35,344 bases of DNA from Synechococcus sp. BS301-5m-G53 (GTDB lineage Bacteria > Cyanobacteriota > Cyanobacteriia > PCC-6307 > Cyanobiaceae): assembly GCA_016779825.1 (NCBI GenBank), contig JADHMX010000009.1:1-35344 (forward strand), given 5' to 3'. Positions 8,291 to 18,151 of this stretch are shown here, piece after piece (the stretch's first letter is position 1; each line of letters starts with the position of its first letter). Both the position numbers and the translations under genes were made by a program. The notes under the pieces are model-generated. The model did no database searches and was not told the DNA's origin. It saw only the letters and a program-made list of their open reading frames with translations.

Positions 8291-9075
8291 CAGAGCTTCA
8301 TATCCAAGGCCTTAAACTCAGACCGCCCCAAGCAAAAATCACTGTTGCCACCATTCATTGACGGCCAATTACCCCTCAATCTTCCATTCACATACTGAGC
8401 TTTCGTCTTGTCTTTGCAATCAAAGACCTGAACCCAAGATCTTGAACGTGGGCCTCCCTTCACAGCTGGAGTACCAGGAACCCATGATTTTGTCGCTTCT
8501 GTAGTTGTGCATGTTTTTCCAGCAGAGTTGGGTTTCCACTGACCATTAACCCAAGTTCCACCCCCAAAGGTGGGAAGACAAGTCTTCTTTTTTGGCGAAG
8601 TTTCTACGTAATACCCAGCAGTAGCAGCAACGGGCTGCTGATAATAATGCTCAATATAATTCAAAGCAACGTATCGATCCGGCTGACCCTTGTGAGGCAC
8701 TCGCATCGGCGGCATCTTCCAATATTGCACCACATTGCTGGACGGCCAATACTTGTAAGTCCAACCCACAACTTTAGGGAAACCAAGCTGATCTATTCCT
8801 GACTTTGCAACACAGACATTATCGTTAGAACAGCTCTCCTTCAGCCCTAAATCCTGACTTTCATCTGAACCACCCATCCCAGCAGGAGATTGTCCGCCGT
8901 TGGATTGCACACAGCCGGCATAGTCCTTTGCTTCCAAGCATCGATTATGAACCTCTTGATTCACAGACTGTGCGACAAGAACCGACTGCGCAACAAGAAC
9001 AGAGGTCTCATTCGAGGAGCTGCTCAGGGCAACTCCCGCCAGCAATGGAGTCACCGCAAGCAATCCAAAAGACAT
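8290..9075 (-). CDS. Secreted Cys-containing protein of unknown function
   Basis: About 261 aa. The N terminus MSFGLLAVTPLLAGVALSSSS looks like a Sec signal peptide, so the protein should reach the periplasm or outside. The mature part holds many Cys (in NRCLEAKDYAGCVQSNG, KESCSNDNVCVAK, KKKTCLPTF, GKTCTT, VFDCKD and DFCLGR), suggesting disulfides, and is rich in Trp, Tyr, Gly and Pro in its central part. A short tandem duplication SVLVAQ-SVLVAQ follows the signal region. No known domain is recognised; a KDYAGCV-type motif also occurs, as far as I recall, in other cyanobacterial exported proteins. ATG 9075 was chosen over TTG 9087; neither has a clear ribosome-binding site. Base composition is A+T-rich like its convergent neighbour. 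Confidence 0.75.
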   Translation of the reverse strand: MSFGLLAVTPLLAGVALSSSSNETSVLVAQSVLVAQSVNQEVHNRCLEAKDYAGCVQSNGGQSPAGMGGSDESQDLGLKESCSNDNVCVAKSGIDQLGFPKVVGWTYKYWPSSNVVQYWKMPPMRVPHKGQPDRYVALNYIEHYYQQPVAATAGYYVETSPKKKTCLPTFGGGTWVNGQWKPNSAGKTCTTTEATKSWVPGTPAVKGGPRSRSWVQVFDCKDKTKAQYVNGRLRGNWPSMNGGNSDFCLGRSEFKALDMKL

Positions 9076-9219
9076 GATCTGAAGCAAGGATTGAACGCAT
9101 TATGTTCGGAGTCGCGAGATCTGCTCGAACATGAGAAGAAACCGGAAGAATTTCACCGCAACATCTTCAGACAATGAGAACCATCTCAAGCCCATAGACA
9201 CCATGAGCGAAGAATCACT

Positions 9220-9243
9220 CAGTTCCTAAACCAGTTCCTAAAC
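9220..9243. repeat. 12-bp tandem duplication across the ychF stop
   Basis: CAGTTCCTAAAC occurs twice in direct succession (9220-9231 and 9232-9243). Read on the minus strand, each copy encodes the last Val codon and a TAG stop of ychF, so the gene ends with its own stop codon repeated twelve bases later in the same frame. Confidence 0.9.
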
Positions 9244-10329
9244 ATTGAACAGAAATTCCATCACATCGCCTTCATCCACCACATAGTCCTTGCCTTCACT
9301 CCGGAGCCAACCCTTGTTGCGTGCTTCCACCAATGATCCGGCTTCCAACAACTTCTCCCAACCGATGGTCTGAGCACGGATGAAGCCCCGCTCGAAATCG
9401 GTATGGATCACTCCGGCGGCCTGTGGAGCGGTCATCCCAGCCTTAAACGTCCAGGCCCTTGTTTCTTTTTCACCGGTGGTGAAGTAGGTGCGCAGGCCCA
9501 GAAGCCGATAGGTCGCCCGAATCAGGCTCTGAAGACCGCCCTCGGTCACCCCGAGGCCTTCCAGATAATCCGCGGTTTCCTCGTCTCCCAGTTCCACCAG
9601 CTCCGCTTCCACCTGAGCCGAGATCCGCACGGTTTCAGCCCCTTCCTGGGCGGCCAGTTCAATCACCTCCGTGCAGAAGGCATTGCCCTCAGCCAAATCA
9701 TCCTCACTCACATTGGTGGCGTAGATGATCGGCTTGGCCGTCAACAGCCCCAAGGGCTTGATCATCGCCGCTTCCTCATCGTTCAAGTCGACGCTGCGGG
9801 CCGCACCGCCGTTCTCGAGCACGGACTGAATCCGCTCGAGAGCAGCATCCTCCGCCTGCGCCTCTTTGCTGGTGCGCATCTGCTTCTTCAGACGCTCCCG
9901 ACGCTTCTCGATCTGGGCCAGATCAGCCAGACCCAACTCCAGGTTGATCACCTCCGCATCACGGGATGGTCCAACGGACCCTGAAACGTGGATGACGTCG
10001 TCGTCTTCGAAGCAACGGATCACATGAACGATCGCGTCGACCTCGCGGATGTTGGCGAGGAACTTGTTGCCCAGGCCTTCACCCTGGCTGGCGCCTTTGA
10101 CCAGCCCGGCGATGTCCACGAACTCCATCCGGGTCGGGATGGTGTCCTGACTCTTGCTCAATTCCGTCAGCCGGTCCAAGCGCTCATCCGGCACCGCCAC
10201 GGTGCCGACGTTGGGTTCAATCGTGCAGAACGGGAAATTGGCAGCCTGCGCCTGTGCGTTGGCGACCAACGCGTTGAACAAGGTGGACTTGCCCACATTG
10301 GGCAATCCGACAATTCCGGCTTTCAGCAT
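9238..10329 (-). CDS. ychF: Redox-regulated ATPase YchF (Obg-family P-loop protein)
   Basis: 363 aa, the usual length of YchF, a ribosome-associated P-loop NTPase (OLA1 homologue). The N terminus has the G1 loop GLPNVGKST (residues 7-15), the switch region [12 protein letters not shown], and G3 [20 protein letters not shown]. The base-recognition position reads ATNVSE rather than NKxD, which in this family explains the preference for ATP over GTP. A helical insertion ([15 protein letters not shown]) and a C-terminal TGS domain ([15 protein letters not shown] to the end) follow. It functions in the cytosol in translation and stress control. It is divergent from the membrane fusion protein gene, whose ATG lies 52 bases away. 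The stop lies in the tandem repeat at 9220-9243. Confidence 0.96.
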   Translation of the reverse strand: MLKAGIVGLPNVGKSTLFNALVANAQAQAANFPFCTIEPNVGTVAVPDERLDRLTELSKSQDTIPTRMEFVDIAGLVKGASQGEGLGNKFLANIREVDAIVHVIRCFEDDDVIHVSGSVGPSRDAEVINLELGLADLAQIEKRRERLKKQMRTSKEAQAEDAALERIQSVLENGGAARSVDLNDEEAAMIKPLGLLTAKPIIYATNVSEDDLAEGNAFCTEVIELAAQEGAETVRISAQVEAELVELGDEETADYLEGLGVTEGGLQSLIRATYRLLGLRTYFTTGEKETRAWTFKAGMTAPQAAGVIHTDFERGFIRAQTIGWEKLLEAGSLVEARNKGWLRSEGKDYVVDEGDVMEFLFNV

Positions 10330-10380
10330 CGGCGGAATCTACCGGCCAACGGCGAGACTGTTGTGAAGTTTTGTGGGCCC

Positions 10381-11547
10381 ATGCTGCAGTCCTTGCGCTC
10401 TCCCGCCTCCCCATCCCCTGAGGCAGAGCTTGCCTCGGTGGCCAGAGGGCGATTCAAGCGGCCCAAACCCGCGATCATTGGACTGTTGGTGCTGGCCCTG
10501 TGCGGCAGTGGATTGCTGCTGCGTTTCGGGCCCTGGAGCAACCGTCAACGGGATCTGACGCCGTTCACCACCACTGCTGAACGGGGTGTGCTTTCAGGGG
10601 TGATCACCGCCAGCGGCGAACTGCAGGCCCAACAGAAGGTGAACGTGAGTCCACGTAAGCAGGGGCTGCTCGATGAGCTGCTGGTGGATGAAGGGGATGT
10701 TGTGGAGGATGGCCAGGTGCTGGCGGTGATGGATCGCGGCGATCTCGACGATCGGTTGCAGGAGCGGCAGGCCCTGCTGCGCCAAGCCGAGGCCAACTAC
10801 CAGACCAAAAAACAGGAATTCGAACGTCGCAGCAAGCTGTATGAAAGTGGCGTGATCAGCGCTGATGACTTCAGCGATGTGCGCTTCGAGATGCTGGCCC
10901 GACAGGCAGCTCTGGTTGCAGCCCGAGAACGGCTGGAGCAATTGGAACAGGAAAGCCGTGAGCAGAAGATCCGAGCCCCCTTCGCCGGCACGATCACGGC
11001 GCGTTATGCCGAACCGGGGTCGTTTGTGACTCCCACCACTGCCGCCTCGGCCACGGCCGGCGCCACGAGCTCGTCGATTGTTGAGCTGTCCCTGGGATTG
11101 GAGGTGTCCGCTCGCGTTCCGGAAAGCGACATCGGACGCATCGTGACCGGCCAAAACGCCGAGATCCGGGTGGATGCCTTTCCCGATGAACGCTTCAAGG
11201 CAAAGGTAAGTGAGATTGCCCCCCGTGCTGAGAAGGAAGACAACGTCACCTCCTTTGAAGTGAAACTGAACCTCGTCAATCCGCCGAAAAAACTGCTGAT
11301 CGGCATGACCGCCGACATCAATTTCCAGACGGGGCGCAGTTCACCGAAACTGCTGGTTCCCACAGTCGCGATCGTGACGGAGGACGGCAAACCAGGCGTG
11401 TTGCTGGTGGATGAAAACCAGAAACCACGTTTCCAGCCGGTGGAACTGGGCAACAGCAGCGGCGACCAGACTGCGATCCTGAACGGTCTCGAATCAGGAA
11501 CCCGCGTGTTCATCGATCTGCCTCCCTGGGCTGATCGCCGCGATTGA
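10381..11547 (+). CDS. Periplasmic membrane-fusion (HlyD/MacA-like) efflux subunit
   Basis: 388 aa adaptor protein linking an inner-membrane exporter to an outer-membrane channel. A single N-terminal anchor (AIIGLLVLALCGSGLLLRF, about residues 31-49) is followed by a lipoyl/barrel half-motif (LVDEGDVVEDGQVLAVMDRGD), an alpha hairpin of about 60 residues (RQALLRQAEANYQTKKQE to EQLEQESREQK), the second lipoyl half (IRAPFAGTITARYAEPGSFV) and beta-barrel segments (VDAFPDERFKAKVSEI). The ATG at 10381 was chosen because the in-frame extension upstream to 9988 lies inside ychF on the other strand. No transporter partner (MacB or RND type) is present; polA follows after 24 bases. The substrate is unknown. 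Confidence 0.88.
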   Translation: MLQSLRSPASPSPEAELASVARGRFKRPKPAIIGLLVLALCGSGLLLRFGPWSNRQRDLTPFTTTAERGVLSGVITASGELQAQQKVNVSPRKQGLLDELLVDEGDVVEDGQVLAVMDRGDLDDRLQERQALLRQAEANYQTKKQEFERRSKLYESGVISADDFSDVRFEMLARQAALVAARERLEQLEQESREQKIRAPFAGTITARYAEPGSFVTPTTAASATAGATSSSIVELSLGLEVSARVPESDIGRIVTGQNAEIRVDAFPDERFKAKVSEIAPRAEKEDNVTSFEVKLNLVNPPKKLLIGMTADINFQTGRSSPKLLVPTVAIVTEDGKPGVLLVDENQKPRFQPVELGNSSGDQTAILNGLESGTRVFIDLPPWADRRD

Positions 11548-11571
11548 TCCACCCCCGTTTTCGTCACCGTC

Positions 11572-14529
11572 ATGCCCGAGGCCACCTCCAAGCCCCTTCT
11601 GCTGCTTGTGGATGGCCATTCCCTGGCGTTCCGCAGCTTCTACGCCTTCAGCAAAGGAGGTGAAGGGGGCCTGGCGACCAAAGACGGCAGGCCCACCAGC
11701 GTGACCTATGGCTTTCTCAAAGCCCTGCTGGACAACAGCAAATCCCTGAAACCTGAGGGCGTTGCCATCGCCTTCGACACGGCCGAGCCCACCTTTCGCC
11801 ACAAGGCTGACGCCAACTACAAAGCCCATCGGGATGTGGCCCCTGAGGTGTTCTTCCAGGACCTTGAGCAGCTGCAGCAGATCCTCGAAACGCACCTGCA
11901 GCTCCCCCTCTGCATGGCACCGGGCTTCGAAGCCGATGATGTGCTCGGAACCCTGGCGAACCGAGCGGCCGACAGTGGCTGGGGCGTTCGGATCCTCTCG
12001 GGAGACCGCGACCTGTTTCAGCTGGTGGATGACAACCGCGACATCGCGGTGCTCTACATGGGCGGCGGCCCCTACGCGAAAAGTAGTGGCCCGACGCTGA
12101 TCCGCGAAGAGGGCGTGCTCGGCAAGCTCGGCGTGATGCCAAACAAGGTGGTGGACCTCAAAGCCCTCACCGGTGACAGTTCAGACAACATTCCCGGCGT
12201 GCGCGGTGTCGGCCCGAAAACAGCCATCAACCTGCTGAAGGACAACAGCGATCTCGACGCGGTCTACGCCACCCTCGAGCAGGTGGAGGAGGAAGGGCCG
12301 AAAGCGAGTCGGGGGGCCATCAAAGGTGCTCTGAAAGGGAAGCTGCGCGCGGACCGCGACAACGCCTACCTCTCGCGCAAGCTGGCCGAGATTCTTGTGG
12401 ATGTTCCCCTCCCCAAGGAACCCAGCCTGCCGTTGTCGTCGGTGGATGCTGAAGGCCTGAGCAGCTGCCTGGAAGACCTCGAGCTCAACAGCCTGCTGCG
12501 CCAGGTGGGGGGCTTTGTGGCGGCCTTTTCCAAAGGCGGCTACGGGGCCAATGCGGAAGCCGCTGCGACCAAGACCAGCCGCCCAGCCACTGCAGAACCT
12601 GCGGCAAACGATGCCGAAGCCGAGCCGGCACCAGACGAGCAGGTGGGGCTGCCCGCCCTGAAGCCCCAGTTGATCCAGACCGAAACGGCCCTGGATGCCC
12701 TGGCGCAAAGACTGATGGCCTGCACCGACAGCGCCCTGCCCGTCGCCTTCGACACCGAGACCACCGATCTCAACCCATTCCGGGCCGAGCTGGTGGGCAT
12801 TGGCGTCTGCTGGGGGGAGGCCCTGGACGCCCTCGCCTACATCCCGCTGGGGCACAAAGGCAGCGATGACAGCAGCCCCGAGCAGCTGCCGTTGGAAACC
12901 GTGCTCACCGCCCTCGCCCCGTGGCTGGCCAGCAGCCACCATCCCAAAACCCTTCAGAACGCCAAATACGACCGCTTGATCCTGTTGCGGCATGGCGTTG
13001 CCCTAGAGGGCGTGGTGATCGACACACTGCTGGCCGATTACCTGCGGGATGCCGCCGCAAAGCATGGCCTGGAGTTGATGGCCGAACGCGAATTCGGCTT
13101 CCAGCCCACCGCCTTCACCGATCTGGTGGGCAAAAAGCAAACCTTCGCCGATGTGGCGCTGGAACCCGCCAGCCTGTACTGCGGCATGGACGTGCACGTC
13201 ACCCGCCGTCTCGCCTTGCTGCTGCGCCGTGAGCTGGAGGCGATGGGTCCCCAGCTGCTCCCTCTGCTGAAGCAGGTGGAGCAGCCCCTGGAACCGGTGC
13301 TGGCCCGGATGGAATCCACCGGCATCCGCATCGATGTGCCTTATCTCCAGAGCCTTTCGGAGGAGATGGGCACCACCCTGCAGCGGCTGGAATCCGAGGC
13401 CAAAGAAGCCGCTGGGGTGGAGTTCAACCTCGCCTCGCCCAAGCAGCTGGGGGAACTGCTGTTCGACACCCTTGGCCTGGATCGCAAGAAATCACGACGC
13501 ACCAAAACAGGCTTCAGCACCGATGCCACCGTGCTGGAAAAACTCGGCAACGACCACCCGGTGGTGCCCCTGGTGCTGGAGCACCGGGTGCTCAGCAAAC
13601 TCAAGAGCACCTACATCGACGCCCTGCCGCAGCTGGTGGAAGCGGAAACCGGCCGGGTGCATACCGATTTCAACCAGGCGGTGACGGCCACGGGGCGGCT
13701 GAGCAGCAGCAACCCCAACCTGCAGAACATCCCGGTGCGCACCGAGTACAGCCGGCGCATCCGCAAGGCCTTCCTACCGCAGGAGGGCTGGACCCTGCTC
13801 AGTGCCGACTATTCCCAGATCGAGCTGCGCATCCTCACCCACCTCTCGGGCGAAGAGGTGCTGCAGGAGGCCTACCGCAGTGGCGATGACGTGCATGCGT
13901 TGACGGCTCGGCTGCTGCTGGACAAAGACGAGGTCAGTCCTGACGAACGCCGGCTCGGCAAGACGATCAACTTCGGCGTGATCTACGGCATGGGTGCCCA
14001 GCGCTTTGCGCGGGAAACCGGCGTGAGCCAGGGCGAAGCCAAGGAATTTTTAGCCAAGTACAAGCAGCGTTACCCGAAGGTGTTCGCTTTCCTGGAGCTG
14101 CAGGAACGCCTTGCCCTCAGCCGCGGCTACGTGGAAACCATCCTCGGCCGCCGGCGCCCATTCCACTTCGATCGCAACGGCCTGGGCCGGCTGCTGGGCA
14201 AGGACCCCTTGGAGATCGATCTGGATGTGGCGCGCCGCGGCGGCATGGAAGCGCAGCAACTGCGGGCCGCCGCCAATGCCCCGATTCAGGGATCCAGCGC
14301 CGACATCATCAAAGTGGCGATGGTGCAGCTGCAAGACGCCCTGCAGTGTCAGGGCCTGCCGGCCCAACTGCTGCTGCAGGTGCACGACGAACTGGTGCTC
14401 GAGGTGGCACCGGATGCCCTGGAAACCACGCGAGAGCTGGTGGTGCAGACCATGGAAGAGGCCATCGAGCTGAGTGTGCCCTTGGTGGTGGAGACGGGCG
14501 TCGGGGCGAACTGGATGGAAGCGAAATAA
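11572..14529 (+). CDS. polA: DNA polymerase I
   Basis: 985 aa, full length, for Okazaki fragment processing and repair. The 5'-nuclease domain is N-terminal (LLLVDGHSLAFRSFYAF; GFEADDVLG near 120; LTGDSSDNIPGVRGVGPKTA). After an Ala/Glu-rich linker, the 3'-5' exonuclease domain keeps its catalytic carboxylates: D394 and E396 (DTETTDL), D467 (NAKYDR), and Y536/D540 (YCGMD), so proofreading should be active, unlike in Taq-type enzymes. The polymerase has motif A with D746 (SADYSQIELR), motif B with K797 (RRLGKTINFGVIYG) and motif C with D939 (VHDELVLEV). ATG 11572 is 24 bases after the upstream gene. cysS follows on the same strand after 46 bases. The call is firm. Confidence 0.98.
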   Translation: MPEATSKPLLLLVDGHSLAFRSFYAFSKGGEGGLATKDGRPTSVTYGFLKALLDNSKSLKPEGVAIAFDTAEPTFRHKADANYKAHRDVAPEVFFQDLEQLQQILETHLQLPLCMAPGFEADDVLGTLANRAADSGWGVRILSGDRDLFQLVDDNRDIAVLYMGGGPYAKSSGPTLIREEGVLGKLGVMPNKVVDLKALTGDSSDNIPGVRGVGPKTAINLLKDNSDLDAVYATLEQVEEEGPKASRGAIKGALKGKLRADRDNAYLSRKLAEILVDVPLPKEPSLPLSSVDAEGLSSCLEDLELNSLLRQVGGFVAAFSKGGYGANAEAAATKTSRPATAEPAANDAEAEPAPDEQVGLPALKPQLIQTETALDALAQRLMACTDSALPVAFDTETTDLNPFRAELVGIGVCWGEALDALAYIPLGHKGSDDSSPEQLPLETVLTALAPWLASSHHPKTLQNAKYDRLILLRHGVALEGVVIDTLLADYLRDAAAKHGLELMAEREFGFQPTAFTDLVGKKQTFADVALEPASLYCGMDVHVTRRLALLLRRELEAMGPQLLPLLKQVEQPLEPVLARMESTGIRIDVPYLQSLSEEMGTTLQRLESEAKEAAGVEFNLASPKQLGELLFDTLGLDRKKSRRTKTGFSTDATVLEKLGNDHPVVPLVLEHRVLSKLKSTYIDALPQLVEAETGRVHTDFNQAVTATGRLSSSNPNLQNIPVRTEYSRRIRKAFLPQEGWTLLSADYSQIELRILTHLSGEEVLQEAYRSGDDVHALTARLLLDKDEVSPDERRLGKTINFGVIYGMGAQRFARETGVSQGEAKEFLAKYKQRYPKVFAFLELQERLALSRGYVETILGRRRPFHFDRNGLGRLLGKDPLEIDLDVARRGGMEAQQLRAAANAPIQGSSADIIKVAMVQLQDALQCQGLPAQLLLQVHDELVLEVAPDALETTRELVVQTMEEAIELSVPLVVETGVGANWMEAK

Positions 14530-14575
14530 GGGCAACCGAACAGGCCGTAGCCTCAGCCGCAGCTTCTGATCGGCT

Positions 14576-16057
14576 GTGTCCCTGCGGCTCACCAACACCC
14601 TCACCCGCCGCACCGAGCCGTTCGCACCGCTGACACCGGGCAAAGCCAGCATTTATTGCTGCGGCGTGACGGTCTATGACCTCTGCCACTTGGGCCATGC
14701 CCGCAGTTACATCAACTGGGATGTGCTGCGGCGTTATCTGATCTGGCGGGGTCTCGAGGTGACCTTCGTTCAGAACTTCACCGACATCGACGACAAGATC
14801 CTCAAACGGGCCGACGAGGAGAACTCCTCGATGACCGACGTCAGCGAGCGCAACATCGCCTCGTTCCACCAGGACATGGACGCGCTAGGGATCCTGCGGC
14901 CCGACCGGATGCCCCGCGCCACCCAGTGCCTGGATGGGATCCGCGCGCTGATCGCCGAACTGGAAGCGAAGGGTGCGGCCTACAGCGCTGAGGGGGATGT
15001 GTACTTCGCGGTGATGAAACATGCCGGTTACGGCAAGCTCAGCGGCCGCGATCTGAGCGAACAGCAGGACAACGCCGCCGGGCGCGTGGCCGACGCCGAA
15101 GAGGCCCGCAAGCAGCACCCCTTCGATTTCGCCCTCTGGAAAGGGGCCAAAGCCGGAGAACCCAGCTTCTCCTCCCCCTGGGGTGAGGGACGGCCCGGCT
15201 GGCACATCGAGTGCTCAGCCATGGTGCGGGCGGAGCTTGGCGACACGATCGACATCCACCTGGGTGGCGCCGACCTCGTGTTTCCGCACCACGAAAACGA
15301 GATCGCCCAATCTGAAGCCGCCACAGGCCAGGAGCTGGCCCGGGTGTGGATGCACAACGGCATGGTCAATGTGGGCGGGCAGAAGATGAGCAAATCGCTC
15401 GGCAACTTCACCACCATCCGCGCGTTGCTGGAGAGCGGGGTCTCGGCGATGACCCTGCGCCTGTTTGTGTTGCAGGCCCACTACCGCAAACCGCTTGATT
15501 TCTCCGCCGATGCCCTCGACGCCGCAGCCACCGGCTGGAAGGGGCTGAATGCAGCCCTGAGCCTTGGCGAACGCCACGGCGACAGCCTGGGCTGGCAGCC
15601 CGCCGCACCGCTCACGGAAGGCGCCATGACCTCCGCTGGAGGTCCAGCCGACACCGCTCTGGTGGAGCTCGAGCAACGCTTCATCAACGCCATGAACGAT
15701 GACCTGAACAGCTCCGGCGGCCTGGCCGTGCTGTTCGATCTGGCCAAGCCGCTCCGGGCCCTCGCTAACCGGCTGGAACGGGGTGAGGACGCCGCATTGC
15801 CTGAACCGGAATTGAACGCTCTCGAGGGGCGCTGGCAGCTGCTGCGCCACCTGGCCGCTGTGCTGGGCCTGCGCTCGGAAGCGGAGGCGGCCTCCAGCCT
15901 TGACGACGGCGCCATTGATGCAGCCATCGCAGCCCGCAAGGCGGCGAAAGCCGCGAAGGATTACGCGGAGGCCGACCGGATCCGGGATGAGCTCGCCGCC
16001 CAGGGGGTGGAGCTGATCGACAAACCCGGCGGCGTGACGGAGTGGATTCGCTCCTGA
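14576..16057 (+). CDS. cysS: Cysteinyl-tRNA synthetase
   Basis: Class I aminoacyl-tRNA synthetase charging tRNA-Cys in the cytosol; 493 aa. The ATP-binding HIGH motif is HLGH (38-41), preceded by the zinc ligand region YCCGVTVYD; the zinc site is completed by WHIECSAM and [15 protein letters not shown] is present at 270-274 ([10 protein letters not shown]). The C-terminal anticodon-binding region ends with the typical [30 protein letters not shown]. The start is GTG at 14576; no good ribosome-binding site precedes it, but the residues from [11 protein letters not shown] on match the family N terminus. It lies in line with polA and the next two small genes. Confidence 0.97.
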   Translation: MSLRLTNTLTRRTEPFAPLTPGKASIYCCGVTVYDLCHLGHARSYINWDVLRRYLIWRGLEVTFVQNFTDIDDKILKRADEENSSMTDVSERNIASFHQDMDALGILRPDRMPRATQCLDGIRALIAELEAKGAAYSAEGDVYFAVMKHAGYGKLSGRDLSEQQDNAAGRVADAEEARKQHPFDFALWKGAKAGEPSFSSPWGEGRPGWHIECSAMVRAELGDTIDIHLGGADLVFPHHENEIAQSEAATGQELARVWMHNGMVNVGGQKMSKSLGNFTTIRALLESGVSAMTLRLFVLQAHYRKPLDFSADALDAAATGWKGLNAALSLGERHGDSLGWQPAAPLTEGAMTSAGGPADTALVELEQRFINAMNDDLNSSGGLAVLFDLAKPLRALANRLERGEDAALPEPELNALEGRWQLLRHLAAVLGLRSEAEAASSLDDGAIDAAIAARKAAKAAKDYAEADRIRDELAAQGVELIDKPGGVTEWIRS

Positions 16058-16092
16058 TCCCGGCAGACTGAACCCCAACGTTTTCGCTCCCC

Positions 16093-16320
16093 ATGCTCTG
16101 GCTGAAAAAGCTCAATTTCATGGAAACCGCCAAGCTGGAAATGGAGCTGATGAAAGCCCTGGATGCCGGGGAAGACCTCGACGCCAAGCTCGCGAATCAG
16201 CGGCAATTGGCCGAGTCCAGCGGCGATGCGGAGCAAGCCTGGAAGGCGGAGGTGTGGGACAAGATGCTGCAGCGGATCCGCAAGATGGAATCCATGCTCA
16301 ATCCCCCTGGTGAGTCATGA
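16093..16320 (+). CDS. Small helical protein of unknown function, 75 aa
   Basis: Charged, Leu/Met/Ala-rich sequence (KLEMELMKALDAGEDLDAKLANQ, MLQRIRKMESML) predicted to be almost entirely alpha-helical, with no signal peptide or membrane segment. The start at ATG 16093 is 35 bases after cysS. Its stop overlaps the next gene as ATGA, so it is translationally coupled to the DUF2721 membrane protein and may act with it. No family is recognised. Confidence 0.75.
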   Translation: MLWLKKLNFMETAKLEMELMKALDAGEDLDAKLANQRQLAESSGDAEQAWKAEVWDKMLQRIRKMESMLNPPGES

Positions 16321-16781
16321 GTGCGGCACCAGCGGAGACCCTGCTGAAAGCGATTCAGCTCTCGGTGTCGCCGGTGTTTCTGCTGGCTGGCATCGGGGCC
16401 ATGATGAATGTGCTGTCGGGCCGATTGAGCCGCAGCGTGGATCGCGCCAGAGAGCTGAAACGGCGCTGCCAGGAGCTGGACGACGACGATCAGGCTGAAT
16501 TCAGATTGATTCGTCAGCGCATCCGCTTGGTGGTTCGCGCCATTGCGCTGCTCACCTTGTCGATCCTGTTGATTTCAACGGTGGTGGCCGTGATCTTCCT
16601 CACGGTGGCCCTGCAGATCAATCTCTCGATGGTTGTGGCGCCGCTGTTCGTGGCCTCCATGCTGATGCTCACCTGGGCAGCACTCTGTTTCCTGCAGGAG
16701 ATCACCCTCGCCTCAAAGCAGTTGCAGGCCAGCTTTGGGCCCAGCCCATCCTTCAGCTGGGGATCAGATCAATCACGCTGA
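16317..16781 (+). CDS. DUF2721 membrane protein
   Basis: 154 aa with three hydrophobic segments: VSPVFLLAGIGAMMNVLSGRL at the N terminus, AIALLTLSILLISTVVAVIFLTVAL, and LSMVVAPLFVASMLMLTWAALCFL. Between the first and second lies a charged Arg/Glu/Asp-rich stretch (RSVDRARELKRRCQELDDDD). This layout and the opening fit the DUF2721 family of uncharacterised bacterial membrane proteins. The ATG overlaps the stop of the 75-aa gene (ATGA). Its last 29 bases overlap the convergent symporter gene. The role is unknown. Confidence 0.8.
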   Translation: MSAAPAETLLKAIQLSVSPVFLLAGIGAMMNVLSGRLSRSVDRARELKRRCQELDDDDQAEFRLIRQRIRLVVRAIALLTLSILLISTVVAVIFLTVALQINLSMVVAPLFVASMLMLTWAALCFLQEITLASKQLQASFGPSPSFSWGSDQSR

Positions 16782-18072
16782 TCACCAGACCGATGGCGAT
16801 CACCGGCGGCGAAATCCAACGCAGCATCACCAACAGAAAGCGCTGCAACCAAACGGGACTGCCCGAGTGGGTGAGCTCCTCCTGAAAGCGAGCAGGAAGC
16901 ACCCAACCCATCAACAACGCCAGCAGCAACCCTCCCAGAATCAACAACAGCCCCCCAAACACGGAATCCATCCAGCCCAGAACCTCCATCGAGGTGGCTG
17001 CCGGCAGACCGGCGACAAAGATCAACGCCGTGGACACCCAGACGGCCCGCGATCGGCTCCACCCAAGGCGATCGATCAAACAGGCCACCGGCACCTCCAG
17101 CAGCGACACCGCTGAGGTGATCGCTGCAATCAGGGCCAGGGCAAAAAAGAGCACAGCCACCAGCTGTCCTGTCGCGCCCAGGGAGCCCAGACCTGTGGGC
17201 AGGGCAATGAAGATCGTGCCCAGGGTGGAGCCGCTGATCACGTCTTGAAGGCCAAAGCTCATCACCACAGGGAAGGTGACCATGCCGGCCAGCAATCCCA
17301 CAGCGGTGTCCATCCCCACCACCGCTACGGCTTCCCGCGGCAGGTGGGCGCGCCGGCTCAAGTAGGCCGAGTAGGCCAGGATGCAACCGATGCCCGTGCC
17401 AATCGAGAAGAAGGCCTGGGTGAAGGCATTGCGAATCGTGGTGGGGTCCTGCAGCTGGCTGTTGTCCCAGCGCAACAGGAAGGTGCGATAGCCCTCCGAT
17501 GCCCCATCAAGACCAGCGGCCCACACCGCGAGGCCAATCAGCAACACAAACAACAGCGGCAGCCCCCAACGGGACAAGCGCTCGATGCCGCCGCGGACGC
17601 CGGCAGCCACCACAGCAGCGGTTGCCACCAGGCTGAGCAGCTGGCCGATCAAGGCGGAGCGGCCGCCACTGAGGCCGGCGAAAAAGGCTTCAGCCGAGGC
17701 GATATCCGCCGGGAGTCCCTGGGTCAGGGTCTGCACCAGCGTGGCCCCGGTCCAGCCCATCAGCACGGCGTAGAAGGCCAGAATTCCGCTAGCTGCCAGA
17801 ACGAACAGCCAGCCCATGGGCTGCCAACGGCGACCGGCTGCCGCCACTGGCGCAAGCAGAGGGCTTTGGCCGGTGCTGCGCCCCAGCACCATTTCGGCCA
17901 CCAGCACCGGCAGGCAGACCAACAACACAATCACCACGTAGAGCAGCAGGAAGGCGCCGCCACCTCCCTGGGAGGCGCGGTAGGCAAACCCCCAGAGATT
18001 GCCCAAGCCCACGGCACTGCCCGCAGCCGCCAGGACAAAGCCCAGTCCCGATCGCCACTGTTCCTTCGCCAT
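16753..18072 (-). CDS. Sodium-dependent symporter, NSS/SNF family
   Basis: 439 aa inner-membrane protein, normal for bacterial neurotransmitter:sodium symporters of the MhsT type, with about eleven helices. Helix 1 has the diagnostic GFVLAAAGSAVGLGNLWGF, which in LeuT-like transporters unwinds to hold Na+ and substrate; helix 6 region is AFFSIGTGIGCILAYSAY and helix 8 region is FFALALIAAITSAVSLLEV. Members import amino acids with sodium, which suits a marine organism; the exact substrate is not evident. The start is ATG 18072. dxr is divergent, 79 bases away; the 3' end overlaps the DUF2721 gene by 29 bases. Confidence 0.93.
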   Translation of the reverse strand: MAKEQWRSGLGFVLAAAGSAVGLGNLWGFAYRASQGGGGAFLLLYVVIVLLVCLPVLVAEMVLGRSTGQSPLLAPVAAAGRRWQPMGWLFVLAASGILAFYAVLMGWTGATLVQTLTQGLPADIASAEAFFAGLSGGRSALIGQLLSLVATAAVVAAGVRGGIERLSRWGLPLLFVLLIGLAVWAAGLDGASEGYRTFLLRWDNSQLQDPTTIRNAFTQAFFSIGTGIGCILAYSAYLSRRAHLPREAVAVVGMDTAVGLLAGMVTFPVVMSFGLQDVISGSTLGTIFIALPTGLGSLGATGQLVAVLFFALALIAAITSAVSLLEVPVACLIDRLGWSRSRAVWVSTALIFVAGLPAATSMEVLGWMDSVFGGLLLILGGLLLALLMGWVLPARFQEELTHSGSPVWLQRFLLVMLRWISPPVIAIGLVISVIDLIPS

Positions 18073-18151
18073 GCGCTCTCAACAAGCTGTCCGCCAGCTT
18101 GCCAGCGTCTAACGGTCCTGGTGGGAGACTTGTCGCAACTGCCGGATCAGC

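Noticed and set aside
9988-10380. Upstream plus-strand extension of the membrane fusion protein frame
   Set aside because: It runs antisense through ychF, lacks any family similarity, and the ATG at 10381 is followed directly by a normal N terminus with an anchor helix.
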